Notes under the pieces: model-generated
Database searches by the model: none
Seen by the model: only the letters and a program-made list of their open reading frames with translations
Told to the model about the DNA's origin: nothing
Source of the DNA: Cepaea nemoralis
Taxonomy: Eukaryota > Mollusca > Gastropoda > Stylommatophora > Helicidae
DNA length: 64,000 nt
Direction: 5' to 3'
Assembly (NCBI GenBank): GCA_014155875.1
Contig: JACEFZ010011669.1
Span: 140,008-204,007, forward strand
In this document: positions 55,325 to 64,000 of the stretch, piece by piece
Numbering within the stretch: position 1 is the first letter of the stretch
Layout of the letters: each line of letters opens with the position of its first letter
Program-made: the position numbers and the translations under genes

Positions 55325-56092
55325 CTCTCACACACCTGGAGGCATACCTGGGGTACAGTGCCAGCCCCGTGAATTATAGATCCACCAGCCTTCAGTGGAT
55401 GATGTCAGTACCTGGGGTACAGTGCCAGCCTTCAGTGGATGATGTCAGTACCTGGGGTACAGTGCCAGCCTTCAGTGGATGATGTCAGTACCTGGGGTAC
55501 AGTGCCAGCCTTCAGTGGATGATGTCAGTACCTGGGGTACAGTGCCAGCCCCGTGAGTTATAGATCCACCAGCCTTCAGTAGATGATGTCAGTACCTGGG
55601 GTACAGTGCCAGCCCCGTGAGTTATAGATCCACCAGCCTTCAGTAGATGATGTCAGTACCTGGGGTACAGTGCCAGCCCCGTGAGTTATAGATCCACCAG
55701 CCTTCAGTAGATGATGTCAGTACCTGGGGTACAGTGCCAGCCCCGTGAGTTATAGATCCACCAGCCTTCGGTGGATGATGTCAGTACCTGGAGGCATACC
55801 TGGGGTACAGTGCCAGCCCCGTGAGTTATAGATCCACCAGCCTTCGGTGGATGATGTCAGTACCTGGAGGCATACCTGGGGTACAGTGCCAGCCTTCAGT
55901 GGATGATGTCAGTACCTGGAGTCCAGTGCCAGTCCCATCTGTTGTACAGACCCACCAGCACTTGGTGGATGATGTCAGTACCTGGATTCTAGAATAGGCT
56001 TGACCTGGCAATTCAAGGCTATAAAAATCCCTGCCTTAGAGGGATTCGAACACGTGACTACCAGGCATGCATGCTAGCCACTGCCGCTCCCT
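55325..56092 (-). mobile_element. tRNA-SINE with its body tandemly amplified
   Basis: On the minus strand the SINE starts near 56092 with AGTGGCTAGCATGC (A-box-like) and GTGTTCGAATCCC (B box, 56053-56041). The body contains AGGTACTGACATCATCCAC. The same body phrase is tandemly repeated about ten times in 55325-55980 with 40- and 62-bp periods (GATGATGTCAGTACCTGGGG + TACAGTGCCAGCC). Confidence 0.72.
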
Positions 56093-56280
56093 GTTCCTGC
56101 TGATAGCTATTAATACTCTCTCATTACGTATTCAGTGTTTTCTCCACACATAGAAGTAGAACCACTCTAAACAGAGTTATTGTAATCAGACACACAACAG
56201 CATACTCACACAACACACCCTCATATACATCAGCCACACCCACAAACATCAAGCAAGTCTAAGTAGGACAGCAACTGTTA
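56093..56280. other. Spacer, nothing recognised
   Basis: Short CA-rich stretch between SINE and LINE relics. Confidence 0.4.
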
Positions 56281-57620
56281 CACTCCCAGAATGCAACAAT
56301 GGATGAGATACTTTCCCCTGTCCTGTCTCTAGCTCCCCAGTCAAACGTGTCCACTGTCTGACTTCACCTCCCGTGTCAGCTAGTGAAACTAGAGCGCATA
56401 TAGAATGAAACCATGAGGCTTTCTGGGATGTACAAAGGACACCCCAATAGCGTGTATGCATACATCCTGACATTGCCGACCATTGAGGACAGACGATAGG
56501 TGTTGCAGGCAACGTCATACCTTAAGGTGCCTGAGGACAAGGAACCACCTCCTGCATGATTCCCTGGATGCAGTCAAGGGTCACAGGCTGTTAAAGGGAT
56601 GATCATGGATGGTTCAGGCAGAAGATACCATCAGAGAAATGTGCACACTTGACAAGACTGGTAGAGGCAAGGAGTCCGTGAGATTGCCAAATAAATATTC
56701 ACACTTTTTGGGGGGTTACAATCACATTGGGGCATGAGTAGGGTGTGGCCAGCAGGCGCTATGGATGTAGAAATTCAGCAATTGATTCAGGACTACTCTA
56801 GTCCTGGCAATGTGATTATCTATACTGATGGCTGTGTTAAGTGGTACAAAAAGTGCCTGGGAATTTGTAGCAAAAGTCAGTCGGTTAGTAAAGGAGAGCA
56901 CAGGAGTCCCTGTGGCGAAGTGGTCAAGCTGTCTGCCTCGGGCTCCAAAGGTTGTGGGGTCGATTCCAGGGCCGCATCCTTCAGTTCCCGAGTGCATTTT
57001 TTTGGGGGACTCCTGAGGGTCATCGCTGGAGCTAGGGTGTTCATGCTTTGTGCGACACTTTCCACGCTGCGGAAACCCGATGCAGCGAAGCCAACCCTGT
57101 CGACTTTTTAAAGGAGAGCTTGATATATGACACCACAACCTCAAATCTGAGAATGGAGGTGGAGGTGGTTATTGCAGCTTTCCGCTGGTTGTAGAACAAA
57201 CTGTACATGCATGTTGTGATTGTAACTGATTCACAAAGGTGGCATGCTGCATATCAATTCAGAGGTCGCGGGTTGTGAGCATTCGCTGGATCTTTTCTCC
57301 AGGACACTCTGGTGTGGTTGGAAATGAACAGGCAGACAGATTGGTTGGTGCCACATCATTTTGAGGGGTGATATGATGCATAAGGCAGATGTGAAGGCAT
57401 TCTGGGAGCGCTTGAATAATGCATAAGTACAGATAGATATCATGGTCTAGAAAGAATGCAGCAGCAAGGGATTGTCAGAGGATCTGGTCGACAGTCGTCA
57501 CTCAGAGATAAAGCAAGATGGACATATAATCAGATTGCAAAGGTCATCATTAGTATTGGAACTCTACGCTGGCTATGAAGATGAGGACTGAGCACTTATG
57601 GGAATGCTCCTAGTGCAATG
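56281..57620 (+). mobile_element. Jockey/I-type LINE relic: connection region and RNase H
   Basis: Broken frames give LERI-NETMRLSGMYKGHPNS, YAYILTLPTIEDRR, then RNase H motifs GNVIIYTDGCV (about 56807-56839) and FSPGHSGVVGNEQADRLVG (about 57294-57350), then RDKARWTYNQIAK. The RNase H domain is split by a SINE. Confidence 0.8.
56900..57108 (+). mobile_element. tRNA-derived SINE nested in LINE RNase H
   Basis: A box TGGCGAAGTGG and B box GGGTCGATTCC lie about 50 bp apart near the 5' end, in a tRNA-like head starting GTCCCTGTGGCGAAG. The body ends in T-rich CGACTTTT. Target duplication TAAAGGAGAGC at 56889-56899 and 57109-57119 is perfect. Confidence 0.88.
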
Positions 57621-58590
57621 ATGTCGGTTCATGACTCAACTCCCCAGTCAAACATGTCCGCTGTCAGACCAACTTCATCTCCTGATAGAGCATTGGCACT
57701 TCAACCAAATCACATTCAGCCCTTTGTTAAGTTATTCATGATTCGTGGAATTCTGCAGCTCAATGTTTGTACAGGATGATGCCGACCTTCCTCACTCACG
57801 TCTCATGACATATATGACAGGTTCTGACATATATGACAAGTTATGGTGTGTTACTATAATATGTTCCCTCTATGGCCTCAGTAACACACTGGTGTGTCTG
57901 ACCTATTATAACCTTGTCAAAATTGTAGAGCTAATATATGAAGATGTTATCCACAACATAACACAAACTGTAACAAATAGCACACCACTAGAGATACTGC
58001 AAGAAAGAAACACGCACACTGTGCAGATAATTGTTCATCTACTTTAATGTGGGGATGAGGTGGACACCTCACAACATGTACATTGTGTAGACGTGGCTGC
58101 TAGTCTCCGCCAGCGCACCACATCAACACGGGCAGCTTCAAAAGTCTTTTTACAAACTAATCAAACACAAAACATAACTCAAGACACTTAACAAACAAAA
58201 CACAAGCAAACAACATGTGTGCTCCACAGATGACAGGTCAACTGTCCATCTCCTCCACCTGTCCTCCGGTAGTCTTGCACTAGTGACTCATGAGTCCAAC
58301 TGTCCACAGCCTCCTCACCTTGCTAACTACACCTGGTCTACCTGCGCTAGTGACTCTTGTGAATCAAACTCTGCACGGCCTTCTCCACTTGATCCCTGCT
58401 CATGTTGGTCAGGGGCAGGCTGGATTCCTTGCCGTACTCTGTCCAAGGAAAAATATTACATGTCAGTCAACCTGCATGCCTTCAACACTATCAGTCAGTG
58501 GGCTAGTGTAGATGTCTGCGTGTGTTTGCTATTTTCATGTTAGTATCTGTAGCACTGCCGCTCTGTGCCAGCAGCTGTTGTTTCAGGTTG
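57621..58590. other. Spacer, no gene supported
   Basis: Includes a 100-codon frame at 57745-58047 with no recognisable domain. CACTAGTGACTC-like phrases repeat near 58280 and 58345. Probably degraded repeat sequence. Confidence 0.4.
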
Positions 58591-58734
58591 AGGAATACAA
58601 GTCTCATATGCGAGCAGTGGCCATGGAGTGCATGAGATCAAGGACATGTGTCAGCAGCGGCCATGGAGTGCTTGAGGTCAAGGACATGTGTGAGCAGTGG
58701 CCATGGAGTGCATGACCTTTTGTCAGCCCAAACT

Positions 58735-59270
58735 TGACTCACAGAGATCATCAGCAGCGCCAGCAATGGGCAGATGGACTAGACTGCAGTGGAATACTGT
58801 CCTATTCACAGACGAGAGCAGATTCAAACTATTCTTTGCTGATGGATGTATGCGAATTTGGCAACAGTGTAGAGAGAGCTTTGCAGATTACTGTGTTCAT
58901 CAGCACAACTGATTTGGAGGTGGCAGTATTCACATTTGAGGAGGATTCAGTTTTGACCATCGCTTGCTTCTTCACGTCTTCCGTGGAAATGTTACTGCTG
59001 TGACATATCGAGATGAGGTTCTGGATGCAAAGGTTGCTCCTGCGTTCACAAATTATCCAGACTTGCAGCACACCGCACACATTACGCAGCAATATCTACA
59101 GCAGCAGAACATTGTGACCATTGACTGGCCTGCCCTATCATCAGACATGTCCCGTATAGAACATCTGTGGGACGAGTTTGGACACAGGGTCTACAGGCAA
59201 GGTTCTGCGGCTAATATGCAACAGCTTGAAGCTGCTCTTACACGTAAATAGGTGATGATTCTCCAGAATT
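58735..59270 (+). pseudogene. Tc1/mariner transposase relic
   Basis: Frames in order read ADGLDCSGILSYSQTR / LFTDESRFKLFFADGCMRIW, then HVFRGNVTAVTYRDEVLDAK, VAPAFTNYPDLQ, ITQQYLQQQNIVTIDWPALS and IEHLWDEFGHRVYRQGS, the second half of a Tc1 transposase. The block with the second catalytic Asp (normally just after YPDLQ) is deleted, frames shift, and a Trp codon before VMI is now TAG. Nonfunctional. Confidence 0.9.
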
Positions 59271-61200
59271 TCCTTCAAAGGTTTGTGCGTTCCATCAAGC
59301 TTGTTTGCAAGCACACAGTGGACATACCATGTACTAAGGATACACGTGAATGGGTGATGATTCCCTGGAATTTCCTTCAGAGACTTGTGCGTTCCAACAA
59401 GCTTATTTGCAAGCACACAGTGGACATACCATGTACTAAGGATACACGTGAATGGGTGATGATTCCCTGGAATTTCCTTCAGAGACTTGTGCGTTCCATC
59501 AAGCTTGTTTGCAAGCACACAGTAGACATACCATGTACTAAGGATACACATGAATGGGTGATGATTCCCTGGAATTTCCTTCAGAGACTTGTGTGTTCCA
59601 ACAAGCTTATTTGCAAGCACACAGTGGACATACCATGTACTAAGGATACACGCGAATGGGTGATGATTCCCTGGAATTTCCTTCAGAGACTTGTGCGTTC
59701 CATCAAGCTTGTTTGCAAGCACACAGTGGACATACCATGTACTAAGGATACATGTGAATGGGTGATGATTCCCTGGAATTTCCTTCAGAGACTTGTGCGT
59801 TCCATCAAGCTTGTTTGCAAGCACACAGTGGACATACCATGTACTAAGGATACACGTGAATGGGTGATGATTCCCTGGAATTTCCTTCAGAGACTTGTGC
59901 GTTCCATCAAGCTTGTTTGCAAGCACACCGTGGGCATACCATGTACTAAGGATACACGTGAATGGGTGATGATTCCCTGGAATTTCCTTCAGAGACTTGT
60001 GCGTTCCATCAAGCTTGTTTGCAAGCACACAGTGGACATACCATGTACTAAGGATACACGTGAATGGGTGATGATTCCCTGGAATTTCCTTCAGAGACTT
60101 GTGCGTTCCATCAAGCTTGTTTGCAAGCACACAGTGGACATACCATGTACTAAGGATACACGTGAATGGATGATGATTCCCTGGAATTTCCTTCAGAGAC
60201 TTGTGCGTTCCATCAAGCTTGTTTGCAAGCACACAGTGGACATACCATGTACTAAGGATACACGTGAATGGGTGATGATTCCCTGGAATTTCCTTCAGAG
60301 ACTTGTGCGTTCCATCAAGCTAGTTTGCAAGCACACAGTGGACATACCATGTACTAAGGATACACGTGAATGGGTGATGATTCCCTGGAATTTCCTTCAG
60401 AGACTTGTGCGTTCCATCAAGCTAGTTTGCAAGCACACAGTGGACATACCATGTACTAAGGATACACCGTGAATGGGTGATGATTCCCTGGAATTTCCTT
60501 CAGAGACTTGTGCGTTCCATCAAGCTAGTTTGCAAGCACACAGTGGACATACCATGTACTAAGGATACACGTGAATGGGTGATGATTCCCTGGAATTTCC
60601 TTCAGAGACTTGTGCGTTCCATCAAGCTTGTTTGCAAGCACACAGTAGACATACCATGTACTAAGGATACACGTGAATGGGTGATGATTCCCTGGAATTT
60701 CCTTCAGAGACTTGTGCGTTCCATCAAGCTTGTTTGCAAGCACACAGTGGACATACCATGTACTAAGGATACATGTGAATGGGTGATGATTCCCTGGAAT
60801 TTCCTTCAGAGACTTGTGCGTTCCATCAAGCTAGTTTGCAAGCACACAGTGGACATACCATGTACTAAGGATACATGTGAATGGGTGATGACTCCCTGGA
60901 ATTTTCTTCAGAGACTTGTGCGTTCCATCAAGCTAGTTTGCAAGCACACAGTGGACATACCATGTACTAAGGATACATGTGAATGGGTGATGATTCCCTG
61001 GAATTTCCTTCAGAGACTTGTGCGTTCCATCAAGCTAGTTTGCAAGCACACAGTGGACATACCATGTACTAAGGATACATGTGAATGGGTGATGATTCCC
61101 TGGAATTTCCTTCAGAGACTTGTGCGTTCCATCAAGCTAGTTTGCAAGCACACAGTGGACATACCATGTACTAAGGATACATGTGAACACAGTGGACATA
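59252..61200 (+). repeat. 102-bp array made from the transposase C-terminus
   Basis: About 19 units; each encodes REWVMIPWNFLQRLVRSIKL then VCKHTVDIPCTKDT (34 codons). The first unit is continuous with the Tc1 relic. In another frame the unit end reads HSGHTMY followed by a stop, the usual Tc1 C-terminus. Because 102 is a multiple of 3 the array stays open for 406 codons, broken once by an inserted C at about 60468, then 244 more. No promoter or start is supported. Confidence 0.92.
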
Positions 61201-61405
61201 CCATGTACTAAGGATACATGTGAACACAGTGGACATACCATGTACTAAGGATACATGTGAACACAGTGGACATACCATGTACTAAGGATACATGTGAACA
61301 CAGTGGACATACCATGTACTAAGGATACATGTGAACACAGTGGACATACCATGTACTAAGGATACATGTGAACACAGTGGACATACCATGTACTAAGGAT
61401 ACATG
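61185..61405. repeat. 37-bp secondary array at the end of the 102-bp array
   Basis: About six units of GAACACAGTGGACATACCAT + GTACTAAGGATACATGT, a sub-segment of the 102-bp unit re-amplified. Confidence 0.92.
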
Positions 61406-61743
61406 TGGACACATTGTTTTACTGGTTGCATGTTTGGTTGTCTACATTGCCTGCACAGAACGCAATGAATTTCATAACAATCAGATGTACAAATTAATTA
61501 CCAGCATGGATTGATAGGAAAATGAATAAAGATTCCAAATATGTAAACTTGTAATTTATATTTACATTTCACAGTTCCTGGATTATACAGGTGGTGCATT
61601 TTAATGTGCTTCAGTATATAAAACAATACAGTTATAGATAATCTGTCTCAAGAGAACAACGTGCCACCCACAGAAAATGCTCTCAGGCAGATGACAGAAT
61701 GCACCAGGATATGTGGATGAGAAAACTGAGGGCATATACTCAC
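61406..61743. other. Probable ndufa2 intron 2, no exon 3 found
   Basis: Unique sequence downstream (on the minus strand) of the exon 2 donor. No acceptor followed by a family-like C-terminal exon was found. Confidence 0.4.
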
Positions 61744-61850
61744 CGTATCTGGCATACACCTTGGGCTGGATGTTACTGGCCTCACGGACCAGGAAAGGGA
61801 ACTCTGGATTTTTGGTCTTCAGTGCAACATAGTTCTTCTCTAGGAATTCT
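61744..61850 (-). CDS. ndufa2: ndufa2 exon 2
   Basis: The acceptor TCATTTCCAG is at 61860-61851 and the donor GTGAGT at 61743-61738. FLEKNYVALK...NP..PFLVRE.S..QPK..ARY is the core NDUFA2 signature. Reading past the donor gives no family-like sequence, so the splice is needed. Confidence 0.9.
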
Positions 61851-63992
61851 CTGGAAATGAAATAGCTCAGTGTTAGCTCAATATCCAGTGGGAATGACAG
61901 ATTAGTGGTGCAGACAAATGTATGGATTAAATTAGTGGAACTGAGGTAACGCTGTGGAAATGTAAACAATATAACTAGCCTTCATCAGCAAACAAATATA
62001 TACACAAAACACAACATACAATCACGGAGAAGACCCTCCAGTGACTACATTAAGGCATAAGAACGAGATGAGAAGAATGAAAAGATGAAAAAATAAGAAC
62101 AATGAAGAGAAAATAAAAATTTGAAAACAATGTTGCTACATATCTGAGAATCCCCAGGCTGTGATACTAACCTGAATTTCACATGGAAACTCTTATATAG
62201 ATAGCCGTGTGAGCCTGGTGTCGTGGGGACCACAGTAGGGGATGGTTCAGTGAAGATCTCAGGTAAATGAGTGGGAGTGATACATAAACAAAAGGACAGG
62301 AAGGTCAAGTGGGAAACTGGAAGCAATGGAGTTGTGATGGTGGGCCGAGAGTGAAAACTAAGACAAAGTGCCCTAATGGATGTCCGTACAATGCATGAGT
62401 GGGTGTCAGTAAAGGGCTGACCATAGTGGACGAATGTTAAAAAGCAATGAGTTGTGCATCTAAGTATGATGGTGATAATTACGAAATCTCATTTCCTGTG
62501 CTCCTTTATGTGTGTACCAAGAGAATCCTGAAGTCTGGGTGGACTGATATGTGTGAGCGCACATACATACATCTACACACCATCAACAGACATTCATACT
62601 ACCTTATACATTCATATGGTATATATGAGAAAGGAGAGATAGAGAGGGTGGGGAAGAGAGAGGGGGAGGGGGAAAGAGAGGAATAGAAGGTATAAAAATA
62701 CAAGGCTTCACTCATACTGTTCCATATGAAATAGGGTCAGTTGGGTTGATTGTTACACCAGTATTGTAGGATCAAATCTCCCAATGTATTGTGTTATTGG
62801 GGTTGTATTATATCAGACTACAGGTAATATGAGTGCATATACCTTAGTGGAAATCACGGAACGGCGTATACTGCAGTCCGGATGATGGATATACTGTAAA
62901 TATAAAATTCACTTGAACTGGATATACCTGGCAGACCCTGCCAACTCATGGCACTCGTTTCTAGGACACACAAAACCTGGATTTCCTGGCCAATCAAACA
63001 AATCTAATCCACCCCACGGTGGATGAAATCATGACCTCTGCTATCTAGCTGGTACCCAATCGCGGCTACCCTAACATTCCAAGTACCTATTGTTAATTAG
63101 CCGGTTGTGGTTTTACTATAAGTACGAGAAGCTTGGTTATCAGTCTGGTGTCACATGTGGTTAATGACATTCCCTACTAGACGAGGACGTCTGAAGACAA
63201 CCCTTCTCAGAGTCTCGTCTTTAGTGATTGTGATTCATGAACACTTAAGATAGCGTGGTGGTTTCACTGCCAAACACACCTAGTGAGTGCATTACCTCTG
63301 TCTTTGACAACAACATCCAACTGTAAGGAAAAGTGAGTGTCCTGTTCTGCTCAAAGCTGCCCGCTTATACCAGTGAGTACTGTCAGCAGCGTTAAATTAC
63401 TGTCTTCCATACAACTGTCCTTTGCCTATCCTCCAGCACTTAGAGTTTGAAGTGCAGTTTGGAGTTTCTCTTTCTCTAGTGTGAGACCAGGGTGGCCCAC
63501 CTCCCACTCTCAGCGTTCTCTGGGTGTAAGGACAAGCTAGCTAACCTGTTCCACTGTTCCTGTTCTTGGAGCGGTCATCAGGCAACAACTTGAACTTGTG
63601 TGCTTCCACAAATCTTATGTAACTTGTTAAATTGTGACTGCCAAAGGTTCAGCCAAACATCGTATGAAAATAATCTTGTGTTGAGAACTACAAGTTGTTG
63701 AGAAATACACCTGCAGATCTGTACATAACAAACCAGGAGACCTGATGGGGTGTGTAAACTGGGACTGAACTGTAATGTAATAATACTAATATTAGGCAGG
63801 ACGAGCGACTGAAGCAAGACCATTGAACAGAAAGATGCTTTATACGGACGACTAGCTCCCTGAATCAGATTGAAACAGCGTTATTGTGTGCAGAACCTAC
63901 CTAAGTCCCTGGCTGGAGGCGGACCTGAGACAGAGATGGAAGCGCAACTCCTTGAGGTGACCGCCGATCTTCGCCGCTGTGCTCACCGCCAT
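61744..63992 (-). CDS. ndufa2: NDUFA2 (complex I B8 subunit), exons 1-2, 3' end not found
   Basis: Exon 1 is 63901-63992 (ATG at 63992-63990) and encodes MAVSTAAKIGGHLKELRFHL to SSQGL, phase 2. Exon 2 is 61744-61850 and encodes REFLEKNYVALKTKNPEFPF, then LVREASNIQPKVYARY, ending in phase 1 at donor GTGAGT. Known: NDUFA2 is a roughly 99-residue thioredoxin-fold subunit of the mitochondrial complex I matrix arm. Two cysteines of the human protein can form a disulfide; here the first (HLC) is kept but the second position reads Ala (REAS). About 66 residues are covered; the final exon of roughly 30 residues was not recognised. The gene is convergent with plrg1. It runs off the right edge only in its 5' UTR. 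Confidence 0.88.
61861..63894. other. ndufa2 intron 1, no further gene
   Basis: Mostly unique intron with a purine-rich AG tract at about 62630-62690. Short frames have no support. A weak SINE-like stretch at about 62990-63080 could not be confirmed. Confidence 0.5.
63901..63992 (-). CDS. ndufa2: ndufa2 exon 1
   Basis: The ATG lies in AAGATGGCGG, a strong Kozak context of the kind common in nuclear genes for mitochondrial proteins. The donor GTAGGT occupies 63900-63895. The LKELRFHLC block matches the LREIRIHLC start of the family. Confidence 0.88.
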
Positions 63993-64000
63993 CTTGAAGG

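Noticed and set aside
57745..58047. 100-codon frame with hydrophobic stretch
   Set aside because: No homology recognised, flanked by degraded transposons, no splice or promoter support.
59252..61211. Repeat protein of 406 plus 244 codons as a genuine gene
   Set aside because: The array derives from a transposase tail and includes the old stop region in another frame; no promoter or independent start is seen.
62940..63090. Possible third tRNA-derived SINE on the minus strand
   Set aside because: The A and B box matches are weak and no target duplication or tail was found.

Overview
This is a eukaryotic (metazoan) window, most likely from a lophotrochozoan and probably a mollusc. The basis is spliced genes with short animal-type exons and GT-AG introns, tRNA-derived SINEs, LINE, LTR, piggyBac, Tc1/mariner and hAT relics, and very abundant minisatellites. 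The species is inference only; nothing here is bacterial or viral.

Main gene: almost the whole window (1197-53062, + strand) is one gene, the spliceosomal WD40 protein PLRG1 (yeast Prp46), a Prp19/CDC5L (NTC) complex subunit. I reconstruct 15 coding exons whose splice phases all agree. They give 1377 nt, a 458-residue protein ending TGA at 52872-52874. Exon 1 (four codons) is the least certain. The coding sequence is under 3% of the gene; the introns are mostly tandem repeats and mobile elements.

Second gene: at the right edge on the minus strand are exons 1 and 2 of NDUFA2 (complex I B8 subunit), convergent with plrg1. Its last exon was not found.

Layout. 1-1200: upstream region with an LTR-like segment and a LINE tail. 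Intron 1 (1209-15768): a roughly 1.8 kb foldback, a short TA-embedded element with a hammerhead-like motif, and a 30-bp minisatellite derived from plrg1 exon 2. That minisatellite is split by a 7.7 kb LTR element lying on the minus strand with a GTCA target duplication. Introns 2-14 each carry private tandem arrays with units of about 20 to 85 bp. Intron 6 holds a SINE with a 12-bp target duplication. Intron 7 holds a hAT-like MITE. Intron 8 holds LINE relics, a higher-order 27-bp array and a TTAA-flanked piggyBac deletion derivative. 53.2-61.4 kb: nested LINE, SINE and Tc1 relics, with a 102-bp array grown from the Tc1 transposase tail.

Main theme: many arrays are built from functional sequence. 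Sources are an exon 2 acceptor and coding segment, the exon 9, 10 and 12 splice donors, the 3' end with its poly(A) signal, a LINE tail, a SINE body, a transposase C-terminus and a piggyBac terminus. The 44-bp array after exon 10 repeats the real 5' splice site about 90 times, inside a gene that itself encodes a splicing factor. Long open frames inside the arrays are by-products of repeat periodicity and are not annotated as genes.
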